Of a DNA stretch of 64,000 nucleotides, positions 46,087 to 55,980 are shown one piece after another. Under the pieces are notes generated by a model that saw only the letters and a program-made list of their open reading frames with translations, was not told the origin of the DNA and did not search any database. Numbering within the stretch: position 1 is the first letter of the stretch; each line of letters opens with the position of its first letter. Position numbers and translations under genes: made by a program. Origin of the DNA: Phormidesmis priestleyi BC1401 (lineage in GTDB: Bacteria > Cyanobacteriota > Cyanobacteriia > Leptolyngbyales > Leptolyngbyaceae). The stretch spans positions 1 to 64,000 of the forward strand of contig NZ_LXYR01000026.1 of assembly GCF_001650195.1 (NCBI RefSeq). The letters are read 5' to 3'.

Positions 46087-47160
46087 CTATTTAGTAGAAT
46101 TTGTAGCAACGGCAGTAGGACCGACCACGTTGGCAGTGGCGAGTCCGTCAACAAGTTCTGGCTTGCCGCCTAAGTTAGTTGCAATGATGCGAAGGTTATT
46201 CGCCATCATGCCAATGTAAGTATGTTGGGGATTCTTGTTTTCGAGTGCATTTGCTGAACCCTCTCCTGGCAGTTCGTCATCAGCCGTATTCGCTGTTTTG
46301 ACGTTGGCTTCCCGTGCAATTTGTTCTTCAACTTTGCTGGGATAAACTTCTGAACCAAAAATGGCAGGAACCTTGACTTTCTTAATCTGATCAATCAGTT
46401 TTGCTACGTCTTGAGCAGAAGGCTCCTTGAAGTCAGAGGGCTGAATCGCACCAATCACGTCAAAGCCGTATTCTCTCGCCCAATAAGCCCAAGAGTCGTG
46501 GTAAGTCAATAGCTTGCGGTTTTGAGGTGGAATGCTGGCGACCACTTCACGAGTTACTTTGTCAAGCTCATCTAATCGTTGCAGGTAGTTTTTGAGATTA
46601 GTTTCGTAATAATCTTTGCCTGCGGGATCGAGGGCGGTTAATTGCTGCGCTGCGAGTTTAGCATACGCCTCGGCATACTTTGGATTGACCCACAAGTGAG
46701 GGTTTGGATCGCCCTTGTCTTTCGGGAAGCTGAAATCGAACATCCATTGCTCCTGAGTAATGGTGTTGCTGCCCATCTCAAAGATTTTGGTGTCTTTAGG
46801 CTTTGTGGCGTTGGCTAATTTTTCGGTTGGGGATTCTAGGTGCAAGCCGTTGACGAGAATTAGACTGGCTTTGGAAAGAATGTCTGTATCTGAGGGACGT
46901 GGCTCAAAAGTGTGTGAGTCGGTGCCTTCGGGAATGATGCCTTTGACTTCTACGCGATCGCCTGCAATATTGCTCACGATATTGGTCAAGGGTGCAACGG
47001 TTGTAACCACTAACGGTTTCTTTTGCTCTTGCTGATTTGAAGCTTGAGCAGGAACGGAGGTCGCGGCGGGGCTAGGAGAAACTGCCGTATTGGTTGTGGG
47101 GGAGGAGTTGCAGGCGGTTAAAGTGAGGGCAAGCAGTGATAAGTAGACGAAAGCTTTCAT
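46087..47160 (-). CDS. mntC: Metal-binding lipoprotein of a Mn/Zn ABC transporter
   Basis: 357 residues. The lipobox LALTLTAC anchors it to the membrane. Probable metal ligands: His in GTDSHTFEPRPSD, His in DPNPHLWVNPKYA, Glu in IFGSEVYPSKVEEQ and Asp in NTADDELPGEG. The loop rich in His and acids that marks many zinc-specific ZnuA proteins is absent, which favours manganese (MntC-like). It heads the operon with the ATPase 17 bp downstream. An N-terminal Ser/Pro/Ala linker follows the lipid anchor. Confidence 0.85.
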   Translation of the reverse strand: MKAFVYLSLLALTLTACNSSPTTNTAVSPSPAATSVPAQASNQQEQKKPLVVTTVAPLTNIVSNIAGDRVEVKGIIPEGTDSHTFEPRPSDTDILSKASLILVNGLHLESPTEKLANATKPKDTKIFEMGSNTITQEQWMFDFSFPKDKGDPNPHLWVNPKYAEAYAKLAAQQLTALDPAGKDYYETNLKNYLQRLDELDKVTREVVASIPPQNRKLLTYHDSWAYWAREYGFDVIGAIQPSDFKEPSAQDVAKLIDQIKKVKVPAIFGSEVYPSKVEEQIAREANVKTANTADDELPGEGSANALENKNPQHTYIGMMANNLRIIATNLGGKPELVDGLATANVVGPTAVATNSTK

Positions 47161-47642
47161 TGCAAATTCTATTTACGGTTCTGAGTCAATCAATGTTTAG
47201 TTCAGCATTCCTGTAGAGATAAAACAATCCCCCACGAGGGCATTCAAAGCCTGTTTTTTAGACTTCTTAAGTAAATATTTGGCTTTGTTACAATAGTTCG
47301 TTCGCTTTGGATCTCTGTTCGTCTGGTCTGAACCAGCCAAACCTCCTTGAGCAATTGAGTGAAACGAGTTTGAGCATCAGCAATCTTGATGGGTGCAAAG
47401 TCATCTCCCTAATTCAAATCCAAAATCAAATCTAAAAAATATTCAGCAGTTTCTCAAGGAACCGTGATGGCTAGGGGACGAAGTTGAACCTGTTCAAACA
47501 TCTTCTAATCGATTTGAAGAAAGCTAGACTGGAGCTTGTCTTAGTTTCTGCATCAACTGAAACTTTATTCGCCCAACGTCGATCGCTAAATATCTATAGT
47601 CCATTTCATTCGCCTGACTATTGATTTCACAGGTTTTTGAGC
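47161..47642. promoter_or_regulatory. Divergent promoter region of the metal transporter and M16 protease genes
   Basis: About 480 bp with no gene. It should hold the promoter of the metal-transporter operon (leftward) and of the protease gene (rightward). I see no clear Zur/Fur-like palindrome and no repeat. Confidence 0.4.
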
Positions 47643-50441
47643 ATGTCATTTTTATCTTTGCTTCGACGATATCGTGTGCCTGGTTTTCTGTTTGCCCTCT
47701 GTCTAGCAACCGTGCTTCTATCAGGAGAAATTGCGTTTTTGCCATCAGCCAGTGCTGAACAAACGCCTTCTCAAAAACCGCTTACTTCGAGCGTGCCATC
47801 TGCCTCAACGACTCAACAGGTAAAGAAGACGGTTTTAGAGAATGGGTTGACCGTGCTCACCAAAGAAGTGCCGACTGCGCCCGTGGTTACGGTGCAGGTT
47901 TGGTATCGCATTGGGTCACGCAACGAGGCTCCCGGTGTGAACGGCATCGCCCACCAGCTCGAACACTTGATGTTTAAGGGCACTCGCGATCGCCCGATTC
48001 AGTTTGGACGATTGTTTAGCGCTTTGGGCAGCCAATCAAACGCCTTTACTAGCTACGATCAGACTGCTTATTTTGGCACCGTCGAGCGCGATAAATTAAA
48101 ATCGCTCCTGGCTCTCGAAGCCGATCGGATGCAAAATGCAGTGATCGGTGCGTCTCAACTCACGAGCGAAAAGCGCGTCGTCATTTCAGAACTGCAAGGC
48201 TACGAAAACAGTCCGAGTTATCGGCTCGATCGGGCGGTGATGCGAGCCGCGTTTCCCGATTCTCCCTACGGGTTGCCTGTGGGCGGCACCAAAGCCGATG
48301 TCGAGAAATTTACCGTTGAACAGGTGCGCGATTATTATCGCAATTATTACAGCCCTGATAACGCGACTCTAGTGATCGTCGGAGACTTTCAAACCGATCC
48401 GACTCTGAAAGCAGTGCAGGAATTGTTTGGCAAAGTTCCCCAATCTAAAACGCCAAGAGCGGCGGCTCAACCTCCGGCTCCTCTGGTGATGAAAGGAGCC
48501 GAAGTCAAGGCTCCGATCGTGCTCAAACAGCCCGGAAGCGCTGCCCTTCTCCAAGCCGTTTATCCACTGCCTAATATCTCTCACCCCGATGTGCCAGCGA
48601 TTAGCCTGCTGGATCTAGTGTTGACTCAGGGACGTAGTTCTCGACTGTATCAATCTCTGATCGAATCGGGTTTAGCCAGTGACTACGGCGGCTATCCCGC
48701 TAACATGATTTCTGGCGGATGGTATGGGTTAAGCGCAACGGCAGCACCTGGGCAAGACTTGGCGAAAATCAATCAAACGATTCAGGCAAGCTTGGCAGAC
48801 CTTCGCACCAACCCTGTGACTGCCGACGAACTGAAGCGAGCCAAGACTCAATTAAAGTCTTCTGTACTGCTGCGAAATCGCACGATCACCAGTCAGGCAA
48901 ATCAGCTTGGCGATGACCAAACTACGGCTGGAGATTATCAGTTTACCGATCGCTATTTGGCGGCGATCGAGAAGGTGACTCCCGCCGATATTCAGCGAGT
49001 CGCAAAAACCTACTTTGAGCCGAGTCAGCAAACGATCGGTTTCTTTGAGCCGACTCAATTAGATGCTAGGGCTGGAGGCTCGGTCAATGCAGGTCAAACC
49101 GCAGAACAGTTCAATCTAGGGGCACCCGTCGATCCGGCTGAGGTGGCGAAATATCTGCCGCCCGTGACGCAGAGCAATCGTCCGGCTCAGGCGTTGCCCG
49201 AAAAAATCGTGCTCTCCAATGGGCTGCGAGTTCTGCTGCTGCGCGATTCTAGCACGCCGACGGTTTCGCTCAGTGGTTATCTCGATGCTGGAACTGCGTT
49301 TGATGCGAGACAGAAAGCAGGGCTTGCCAAATTGACCGCTGACAACCTGATGAATGGCACCCAAACCAGAGATGCGTTAACGCTGGCGACAACCCTCGAC
49401 GATCGAGGCATTAACCTCGGATTTGATGCCAATCGAGAAGGCGTGTCGATCGGAGCCAACGCACTGGTCGAAAATCTGCCAACGCTGGTGCAAATCATGG
49501 CAGACGTGATGCAAAACGCCGTCTTTCCAGACAAAGAGCTAGAGTTGAGTCGTCAACGAGCGCTGACTACCCTCAAAGTTCAGATGGACAGTCCTGCCGC
49601 TAAAGGGCGACGAACTTTTCAGCAGACCATCTATCCGTCTAATCATCCCTTTCACAACTTCCCGACTGAGGCAAGTTTAAAGAGCATTCAGCAGCAAGAT
49701 TTGCTGACCTTCTATAAAACCCACTATCGCCCCGATAAAACAACCTTAGCTATCGTCGGTGACTTCGATCCGGCTCAGGTGAAGAGTCTGCTAGAAAAAG
49801 AATTGGGCACCTGGAAGGCAACCGGAAAAGCTCCGGCGCTGACGTTTCCTGCCGTGGCGTTGCCTGCAAATGTGGTGCGTCTCTATGATGGCATTCCGGG
49901 CAAAACTCAGGCGATTACTTACCTGGGGTATGCAGGAATTAACCGCACCGATCCTCGCTACTATTCTGCGATCGTCATGAACCAAATTTTGGGCGGCGAC
50001 ACGCTGTCAAGTCGGTTGGGAACTGAGATCCGCGATCGTCAAGGACTCACTTATGGCATCTACAGCGGCTTCCAGGCAGGCATTCATCAAGGTCCGTTTT
50101 TGATCTCGATGCAGACTGCCCCCGAAGATGCGCCCAAAGCGATCGCCAGCACCCTCAAACTCTTGGAGCAATTCCGTAAACAAGGGGTGAGCACAAGTGA
50201 AGTGTTGACAGCACAGCGATCGCTGACCAGCAGCTATCCGGTAGACTTGGCAAACCCCGATAATCTGGCGGAGATCATTCTGATGAACGACGTGTATGGG
50301 CTAAACCCCGCAGAAATTCGTCAGTTTCCTAAGCAGATTGAAGCGGTGACTCAGGCTCAGGTGAATGAAGCCACTCAAGAGTTATTGCACCCCGATCGTC
50401 TCGTGGTCGTGACAGCAGGACCTCCGATTTCCCGTCAATAA
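47643..50441 (+). CDS. M16-family zinc metalloprotease, two-module (pitrilysin/processing-peptidase type)
   Basis: 932 residues from ATG at 47643 (a TTG lies two codons earlier). An N-terminal signal/anchor (VPGFLFALCLATVLLSGEIAF) is followed by module 1 with the inverted zinc motif HQLEHLMFKGT (H104, E107, H108) and the downstream Glu region. Module 2 starts near LPEKIVLSNGLRVLLLRDSSTPTVSL and lacks the zinc motif, as in many single-chain M16 pairs. Predicted periplasmic or membrane-bound peptidase. The TAA stop abuts the repeat at 50441. Confidence 0.9.
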   Translation: MSFLSLLRRYRVPGFLFALCLATVLLSGEIAFLPSASAEQTPSQKPLTSSVPSASTTQQVKKTVLENGLTVLTKEVPTAPVVTVQVWYRIGSRNEAPGVNGIAHQLEHLMFKGTRDRPIQFGRLFSALGSQSNAFTSYDQTAYFGTVERDKLKSLLALEADRMQNAVIGASQLTSEKRVVISELQGYENSPSYRLDRAVMRAAFPDSPYGLPVGGTKADVEKFTVEQVRDYYRNYYSPDNATLVIVGDFQTDPTLKAVQELFGKVPQSKTPRAAAQPPAPLVMKGAEVKAPIVLKQPGSAALLQAVYPLPNISHPDVPAISLLDLVLTQGRSSRLYQSLIESGLASDYGGYPANMISGGWYGLSATAAPGQDLAKINQTIQASLADLRTNPVTADELKRAKTQLKSSVLLRNRTITSQANQLGDDQTTAGDYQFTDRYLAAIEKVTPADIQRVAKTYFEPSQQTIGFFEPTQLDARAGGSVNAGQTAEQFNLGAPVDPAEVAKYLPPVTQSNRPAQALPEKIVLSNGLRVLLLRDSSTPTVSLSGYLDAGTAFDARQKAGLAKLTADNLMNGTQTRDALTLATTLDDRGINLGFDANREGVSIGANALVENLPTLVQIMADVMQNAVFPDKELELSRQRALTTLKVQMDSPAAKGRRTFQQTIYPSNHPFHNFPTEASLKSIQQQDLLTFYKTHYRPDKTTLAIVGDFDPAQVKSLLEKELGTWKATGKAPALTFPAVALPANVVRLYDGIPGKTQAITYLGYAGINRTDPRYYSAIVMNQILGGDTLSSRLGTEIRDRQGLTYGIYSGFQAGIHQGPFLISMQTAPEDAPKAIASTLKLLEQFRKQGVSTSEVLTAQRSLTSSYPVDLANPDNLAEIILMNDVYGLNPAEIRQFPKQIEAVTQAQVNEATQELLHPDRLVVVTAGPPISRQ

Positions 50442-50616
50442 ATTGACGCGATGTGTAACTAATTTGCCCTCCTCACGCAGTGGGGCAAGCCCTCGTAACC
50501 CTTCTCCCCAAGGAGAAGGGCTTTCGGACATTTCTGGTTCCCTCTCCCGCGGGAGAGGGCTAGGGTGAGGGCAGCCTTTGCGGATGTTTCAGAAAAGTTG
50601 CACATCGCGTTAAATT
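50441..50616. repeat. Miniature element with CGCGATGTG termini and the GCCCTCACCCTAG core
   Basis: Left end AATTGACGCGATGTGTAACT and right end AGTTGCACATCGCGTTAAAT are imperfect inverted repeats of about 20 bp. Inside are GGGGCAAGCCCTC, AACCCTTCTCCCC, AGGAGAAGGGCT and GAGAGGGCTAGGGTGAGGGC. The inner part matches, inverted, the inner part of 62496-62650, but the ends differ. The element begins at the stop codon of the M16 protease. Confidence 0.75.
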
Positions 50617-50771
50617 GACAAAAAGATGGGGGATAATCCTAATTCGATTCATCCCTGATCCTTTGCCTACCCAGGGCTAAGCGAGTCTGCGAGAATTAAG
50701 CTACCTTAAAAGATGGTGAAGACGTGTGCTTCTCGATCGCTCCTCCACTGCTGAACTAACTGCTGATCTCC

Positions 50772-51584
50772 ATGAATATTCTCAGTAATCTTCTTCCTCA
50801 GTCCTCTCCTAAAAAGCGCCGAGGCATTGAAATCAAGTCTCAGCGCGAAATCGAGATCATGCGGCAGGCGGCAAAAATCGTAGCCATCGTGCTCAAAGAA
50901 ATTTCAGAAATGGTCGAACCCGGAATGACGACGGCTGACCTTGATGCCCACGCCGAAAAACGCATTCGAGAAATGGGAGCCACGCCTAGTTTCAAAGGCT
51001 ATCACGGCTTTCCTGCCTCGATTTGCTCCAGCATTAACCATGAAGTGGTTCACGGCATTCCCAGTCGCAAAAAGGTGATTCGGACGGGGGATGTGCTGAA
51101 AGTCGATACGGGTGCCTTTTTTGAGGGCTATCACGGTGACTCGTGCATTACGATCGCCGTTGGGCAAGTCACGCCCGATGCGGCTAAACTCATTCACGTT
51201 GCAGAACAGGCACTTTATAAAGGCATTGAGCAAGTTCGAGCCGGGGCTTTCTTGCTCGATCTAGCGGGAGCCATTCAAGATTATGTCGAGGCAAACGGCT
51301 TTAAAATCGTAGAAGATTTCACGGGGCATGGGGTGGGTCGCAATCTGCACGAAGAGCCTTCTGTCTTTAACTTTCGCACTTACGAGATGCCCAACGTCAA
51401 ACTTCGGGCAGGAATGACGCTGGCGATCGAGCCGATCGTCAACGTAGGCACCAAAAGTACTCGCGTGTTGCCTGATCGCTGGACGGCGGTGACGTTAGAC
51501 AATTCTCTCTCTGCCCAGTTTGAACATACGGTTCTGGTGGCCGAAGAGGGCTATGAGATTTTGACCGATCGCACCAACGTCTAA
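50772..51584 (+). CDS. map: Type I methionine aminopeptidase
   Basis: Removes N-terminal Met from nascent proteins. 270 residues. Metal ligands lie in [32 protein letters not shown] and AIEPIVNVG, and the final FEHTVLV supplies the last Glu. A short N-terminal extension ([18 protein letters not shown]) is cyanobacterial in style. Start ATG at 50772. Confidence 0.95.
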   Translation: MNILSNLLPQSSPKKRRGIEIKSQREIEIMRQAAKIVAIVLKEISEMVEPGMTTADLDAHAEKRIREMGATPSFKGYHGFPASICSSINHEVVHGIPSRKKVIRTGDVLKVDTGAFFEGYHGDSCITIAVGQVTPDAAKLIHVAEQALYKGIEQVRAGAFLLDLAGAIQDYVEANGFKIVEDFTGHGVGRNLHEEPSVFNFRTYEMPNVKLRAGMTLAIEPIVNVGTKSTRVLPDRWTAVTLDNSLSAQFEHTVLVAEEGYEILTDRTNV

Positions 51585-51633
51585 AAATAAGGGATGGGTC
51601 GTGTCTAGCTTCAAAACTCATCCCCCAAAATTT

Positions 51634-52044
51634 CTACTCTACCAACTGCGTCACCCAATTCGAGCCATTCTCTTCACGCTGTTGCTGGGCGAGTCGCCAC
51701 GTTTTTCCTTCGGTTTGCCGCTGTAAATAAACCTCAAACGGATTGTCTTTTTGAGTCACCGTCCGTTTAGAAAGTTTAAGCGTGTAGTCGTAGTTGCCCT
51801 GCACCCGATAAGCTCGCAAATCTTGAATGGTCAAAGGTTTTTGGCTCGTCACCTTAACTCGATTGACCTTTAGACTGGGCGATTCTAGCCGCAACTGCTG
51901 GCTCAATTCTTGCTGGGTTTGGGTGGCTTGCAGCGCGATCGCTCGTCGCACGATCTGAGTGCTCGGAGTCAGATTGCTTGCGCTACAGGCAGTGATTAGA
52001 CTTGCTAAGATCACCGCCAAAATGATTTGAATCGATCGCCGCAC
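51634..52044 (-). CDS. Predicted lipoprotein, hypothetical
   Basis: 136 residues from GTG at 52044 (VRRSIQIILAVILASLITAC, lipobox at the end). The frame is open to an ATG at 52122, but that would overlap the divergent O-methyltransferase gene and spoil the signal. The mature part has a beta pattern with LRAYRVQGNYDYTLKLSKRTVTQKDNPFEVYLQRQTEGKTWRL. Function unknown. Confidence 0.7.
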   Translation of the reverse strand: MRRSIQIILAVILASLITACSASNLTPSTQIVRRAIALQATQTQQELSQQLRLESPSLKVNRVKVTSQKPLTIQDLRAYRVQGNYDYTLKLSKRTVTQKDNPFEVYLQRQTEGKTWRLAQQQREENGSNWVTQLVE

Positions 52045-52114
52045 GTTAGTTTCCTCAAAGCCCACTCTTAGAGTATCAGCGATACGATCAGCCTGAAAGC
52101 GACTTAGGGACACG

Positions 52115-52780
52115 ATGTACAAAAAATCTTTTGGAGTCAGCGATGACCTCTACCGCTATGTCTCGGCGAACTCGCTGACCGAGCCTGATATACTCGCTAA
52201 ACTGCGCCAAGAAACCGCCAATCATCCTCAAGCCAGGATGCAGATTTCGCCTGAGCAAGGTCAGTTTATGGGGCTGCTCGTGCAGTTGATGGGCGCTAAA
52301 AAAACGCTCGAAGTGGGCGTGTTTACGGGCTATAGTTCTCTCTCGGTGGCGTTAGCGCTGCCTGCTGACGGCAAGCTCGTCGCCTGTGATGTCAGTGATG
52401 AATACACCTCGATCGCTCGTCGCTATTGGCAAGCGGCTGGAGTAACTGACAAAATCGATCTGCACATCGCTCCTGCTTTAGAGACGCTCGATCGCTTGCT
52501 TGAAGACCAAGCCGAGACCTTTGATTTTGCGTTTATTGATGCTGACAAAGGCAACTATGAGAACTACTATGATCGTGCCTTTCAGCTCATTCGCCCTGGT
52601 GGACTGATCGCGATCGACAATGTGCTTTGGTCAGGACGAGTGGCTGATCCCGATGATCACGACAAAATTACCGAAACGATTCGGGCGTTTAATCAGAAGT
52701 TGGTGAAGGACGATCGAGTGGTTTTGAGTTTGCTGCCGATCGCGGATGGGTTAACGCTGGCGCTTAAGAAGCAGAATTGA
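52115..52780 (+). CDS. SAM-dependent O-methyltransferase (caffeoyl-CoA / catechol type)
   Basis: 221 residues. SAM-binding motif TLEVGVFTGYSSLSVALALPADGK, acidic VACDVSD, then FDFAFIDADKGNYENYYDRAF (metal-binding Asp) and GGLIAIDNVLWSGRV with the partner residues. Cyanobacterial members methylate ortho-diphenols; the in vivo substrate is unknown. ATG at 52115. Confidence 0.9.
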   Translation: MYKKSFGVSDDLYRYVSANSLTEPDILAKLRQETANHPQARMQISPEQGQFMGLLVQLMGAKKTLEVGVFTGYSSLSVALALPADGKLVACDVSDEYTSIARRYWQAAGVTDKIDLHIAPALETLDRLLEDQAETFDFAFIDADKGNYENYYDRAFQLIRPGGLIAIDNVLWSGRVADPDDHDKITETIRAFNQKLVKDDRVVLSLLPIADGLTLALKKQN

Positions 52781-52809
52781 TGGATTTGTGATGGCGAAAA
52801 AACGGGAAG

Positions 52810-52836
52810 AGAGGCGTTCCAGCGAAACGTCTCTAC
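52810..52836. repeat. Palindromic REP-like repeat, copy D
   Basis: AGAGGCGTTCCAGCGAAACG followed by TCTCTAC, a variant of the repeat at 27911, 28048 and 40018. It lies between the convergent methyltransferase and STAS genes and could aid termination from both sides. Confidence 0.65.
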
Positions 52837-52863
52837 GGAGGTCGGGAATTGGTTGGCGATCGC

Positions 52864-53274
52864 TTAGACTTTCGCGTTTTTGTGATCGTCTAAAAATTGC
52901 TCAAAATTGGGCGTGAACCGATCGGTTTGTGGAGATGCTTTGGCTTTTCGTTGCTGCTCCCAAACGGCATCTAACGCGGCGCGAGTCGCTTCATCCATCG
53001 CCAAAAAAGCCAGCGATTTGCCAGATGCTTGAGCACGCTTCATGCCTGCTAGCAAAATTGCAATGCCCTGATCATCCACACGGTTTACCCACAGCAAATC
53101 GACAATGACCGCCGCCGCGTCTACGATCGCCTGATTTAGACTACTCTGAAACGTGACTCCTGTCTCACCTGAAAGCGCTCCATGAGGTTGCAAAACCACT
53201 GTTTTAGGCGACTCGCTTAACGATTCGATATCATCAACGATTGAAAGTTCAGCAACGTGATTAGAAATTTCCAT
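52864..53274 (-). CDS. STAS-domain protein (anti-sigma antagonist-like)
   Basis: 136 residues from ATG at 53274, preceded by GGGGAGAG. STAS pattern: KTVVLQPHGALSGETGVTFQSSLNQAIVDAAAVIVDLLWVNRVDDQGIAILLAGMKRAQASGKSLAFL. The usual phosphorylatable Ser/Thr before GI is Asp-Gln here (VDDQG), so regulation by a classic anti-sigma kinase is uncertain. An acidic/basic C-terminal tail follows. Confidence 0.8.
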   Translation of the reverse strand: MEISNHVAELSIVDDIESLSESPKTVVLQPHGALSGETGVTFQSSLNQAIVDAAAVIVDLLWVNRVDDQGIAILLAGMKRAQASGKSLAFLAMDEATRAALDAVWEQQRKAKASPQTDRFTPNFEQFLDDHKNAKV

Positions 53275-53588
53275 AGGTCTCTCCCCAAATAGCGTTTTGA
53301 CATAAATAAGCGTGAAGCAATCAATATTTTTATTTCCTCTAACGTGAAATAAAAATGCCCTAAAACGGTCGATCGCCATCACGATCGGCTGAGATGACAT
53401 TTTTGAGAATCGTTCGCCACTGCTAAACCTCTAGGAGAAGCAAAACTGTCACTGCATTACTTGAGTCAAGTTTGTTAATGTGATTAAAATAGCCAGAATA
53501 CCCGAAAGTCCGAATTTATTAACTTTCCTGCAAACTATCCTTTTCAGATGTTTATCTGTCCACTTTTAGGATTCTATAGGTTATCTCC

Positions 53589-55220
53589 GTGACTCCCCAG
53601 ACTGAACAGGCTGCTCTCCCATCGTCTTCTGCATCTACTTCAGACACCGATTTGAATGTAGTCAATCGACAGATGATCGTCATTCTCGACTTTGGCTCAC
53701 AATATTCTGAGTTGATTGCACGGCGCATTCGCGAAACTCAAGTTTATTCGGAGGTGCTCTCCTATCGCACCTCGGCAGAACATCTCAAACAACTTAATCC
53801 TAAAGGCATCATTCTTTCGGGTGGTCCCAGTTCTGTCTATGACCAGGGCGCTCCTCAAAGTGATCCTGAGATTTGGAATTTGGGCATTCCCGTTTTGGGG
53901 GTTTGCTATGGGATGCAGTTGATGGTGCAGCAACTCGGCGGCGGCGTTGAGAAGTCCGATCGGGGCGAATATGGCAAGGCGAGTCTAGAAATTGACGATC
54001 CTACCGATTTGCTGACCAATGTTGACGACAACACAACGATGTGGATGAGCCACGAAGACTCGGTGACGAATCTTCCGACTGGTTTTGAGCGATTGGCGCA
54101 TACGGCAAATACGCCTTGTGCAGCGATCGCCGACCACGATCGCAAACTCTATGGCGTTCAGTTTCACCCCGAAGTGGTGCACTCAAAAGGCGGGCAGGCG
54201 CTGATCCGAAATTTTGTCTATCACATCTGCAAGTGTGAGCCGACCTGGACAACGGCAGCGTTTGTCGAAGAAGCGGTGCGAGAAATTCGGGCACGGGTCG
54301 GTGATAAGCGGGTGCTGCTGGCGCTGTCGGGCGGAGTCGATTCTTCAACGCTGGCGTTTTTGCTGCATCGGGCGATCGGAGACCAACTCACCTGCATGTT
54401 CATCGACCAGGGTTTTATGCGAAAGCTAGAGCCGGAGCGATTAGTGAAACTATTTGCTGAACAGTTTCATATTTCAGTGGTCTATGTGAATGCTCGCGAT
54501 CGCTTTATCAACTCGGTGAAAGGCATCACCGATCCCGAAGAAAAACGCAAGCGCATTGGGCACGAGTTTATCAGCGTGTTCGAGTCAGAATCGAAGCGGC
54601 TCGGTCCGTTTGACTATCTCGCCCAGGGCACTCTCTACCCCGATGTGATCGAGTCTGCTGACACAAATGTTGATCCCCAATCGGGCGAACGAGTCGCGGT
54701 CAAAATCAAGAGCCATCACAATGTGGGAGGGTTGCCCAAAGATTTGCGATTCAAACTCGTCGAGCCACTCCGCAAATTGTTTAAAGACGAAGTGCGAAAG
54801 GTGGGACGCTCGATCGGACTACCCGAAGAAATCGTCAACCGTCAGCCTTTTCCAGGTCCCGGTCTAGCGATCCGAATTTTGGGAGAAGTGACCAGCGAGC
54901 GACTCAATATCCTGCGCGATGCTGATTTGATTGTCCGACAAGAGATCAACCGAGCGGGAATGTATCACGATCTCTGGCAAGCGTTTGCGGTGTTGTTGCC
55001 GATTCGCAGCGTCGGAGTGATGGGGGATCAGCGCACCTATGCCTATCCGATCGTGCTGCGTTTTGTCGCTAGTGAGGATGGCATGACCGCAGATTGGGCA
55101 CGGGTTCCTTACGACTTACTAGAAACGATTTCTAACCGCATCGTCAATGAGGTGCGCGGAGTCAATCGTGTAGTTTATGACATCACCTCTAAACCGCCTG
55201 GCACGATCGAGTGGGAATAA
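53589..55220 (+). CDS. guaA: GMP synthase (glutamine-hydrolysing)
   Basis: Converts XMP to GMP. 543 residues, GTG start, with a short variable N-terminal extension. Amidotransferase domain: [38 protein letters not shown] (nucleophile Cys) and [12 protein letters not shown] pyrophosphatase domain: [19 protein letters not shown]-terminal dimer domain ends [16 protein letters not shown]. Full length. Confidence 0.97.
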   Translation: MTPQTEQAALPSSSASTSDTDLNVVNRQMIVILDFGSQYSELIARRIRETQVYSEVLSYRTSAEHLKQLNPKGIILSGGPSSVYDQGAPQSDPEIWNLGIPVLGVCYGMQLMVQQLGGGVEKSDRGEYGKASLEIDDPTDLLTNVDDNTTMWMSHEDSVTNLPTGFERLAHTANTPCAAIADHDRKLYGVQFHPEVVHSKGGQALIRNFVYHICKCEPTWTTAAFVEEAVREIRARVGDKRVLLALSGGVDSSTLAFLLHRAIGDQLTCMFIDQGFMRKLEPERLVKLFAEQFHISVVYVNARDRFINSVKGITDPEEKRKRIGHEFISVFESESKRLGPFDYLAQGTLYPDVIESADTNVDPQSGERVAVKIKSHHNVGGLPKDLRFKLVEPLRKLFKDEVRKVGRSIGLPEEIVNRQPFPGPGLAIRILGEVTSERLNILRDADLIVRQEINRAGMYHDLWQAFAVLLPIRSVGVMGDQRTYAYPIVLRFVASEDGMTADWARVPYDLLETISNRIVNEVRGVNRVVYDITSKPPGTIEWE

Positions 55221-55524
55221 GCAAAGTAGGCAAGAATTGAGGTGCCCTTGAAATAACGGGCAGAAAAGCGAACAGCTTCGCTGCGGGGAACCCGTTCGCT
55301 AATCTTCTCTGATCAGAAACAGACGATCGCTTTTTGATTTTGGGCACGTTGAGTCGAACGTTTCTGGTCAGACTGAATGAAGAAACTTATCGTTCTTGCT
55401 TAAGCCGAAGCGTCGCAACCTGGTAGGAAGTTGATCGTTGAAAATATCGACCCGACAGAGATGTTTTAGAACGAGTCTCGATCGTGCTGGTGAGTCCCCT
55501 GGTGAGAGCCGGGGGTTTTTTTGG
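55221..55524 (+). other. Intergenic region ending in a strong terminator; possible small RNA
   Basis: About 300 bp after guaA with no good reading frame. A hairpin AGCGAAC ... GTTCGCT lies at about 55275-55303. The region ends with a terminator at 55496-55522. It is long for a 3' UTR, so a separate small RNA is possible; I did not match it to a known family. Confidence 0.35.
55496..55522 (+). terminator. Rho-independent terminator
   Basis: CCCCTGG and CCGGGGG form a seven-pair stem (one GU) with a six-base loop, followed by seven T. It is on the guaA strand, about 280 bp past guaA, and sits right before the convergent coiled-coil gene. Confidence 0.85.
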
Positions 55525-55812
55525 CTATGCGCCGTTGCTAGTGAATCGATTTTGTAAGGCGCTGACCAAGCTCTCAACGTTGGCAGTCAGTTGAGCCATG
55601 CGAACGTCTTGCTGTTCCTGATTAGCTGAGACTTGCGCCACGTCGTTTGAGAGGTCTGCAACAAACCTGCCTACTTGGTCAAGGTGTTGTTGAGTGCGGT
55701 CTTGCTGTTCTTGCATCCAGTCCTGTTTGACCTGCATATCTCGGAGGGCGATCGCGGTCGATTCAACGATCGCTTCGATCCGATCGAGCCTGTCAGGTGG
55801 GTTAGCCGTCAT
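55525..55812 (-). CDS. Small coiled-coil protein
   Basis: 95 residues from ATG at 55812 (MTANPPDRLDRIEAIV); a start five codons earlier is possible. Nearly the whole chain is heptad-patterned (VESTAIALRDMQVKQDWMQEQ, VGRFVADLSNDVAQVSANQEQ, MAQLTANVESLVSALQ). Similar short proteins are frequent in cyanobacteria; function unknown. Confidence 0.7.
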   Translation of the reverse strand: MTANPPDRLDRIEAIVESTAIALRDMQVKQDWMQEQQDRTQQHLDQVGRFVADLSNDVAQVSANQEQQDVRMAQLTANVESLVSALQNRFTSNGA

Positions 55813-55918
55813 AATTGAGCTATGCAAGGTGTGTGATTTGGATTTTAAGCCCTGTCAGATCGTTCTGGCACGTTCGTTTAGTCTATCGAGTGCATGAACT
55901 GGTTCTCTAAGTCTCAAG

Positions 55919-55979
55919 AGTGGATAAGCTGTGGAAAACTGCCCAAACTCTGTGGAAAACTTCAACCAACTGTGGAAAA
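55919..55979. promoter_or_regulatory. Cluster of DnaA-box-like sites
   Basis: Three identical TGTGGAAAA words at 55930-55938, 55951-55959 and 55971-55979 (TTTTCCACA on the other strand, the box type used by cyanobacterial DnaA), plus AGTGGATAA at 55919-55927. The start-to-start distances are 11, 21 and 20 bp, close to whole helical turns. The cluster sits in the gap between the coiled-coil and CDF genes. It could be part of an origin or a DnaA-binding regulatory site. Confidence 0.6.
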
Positions 55980-55980
55980 C

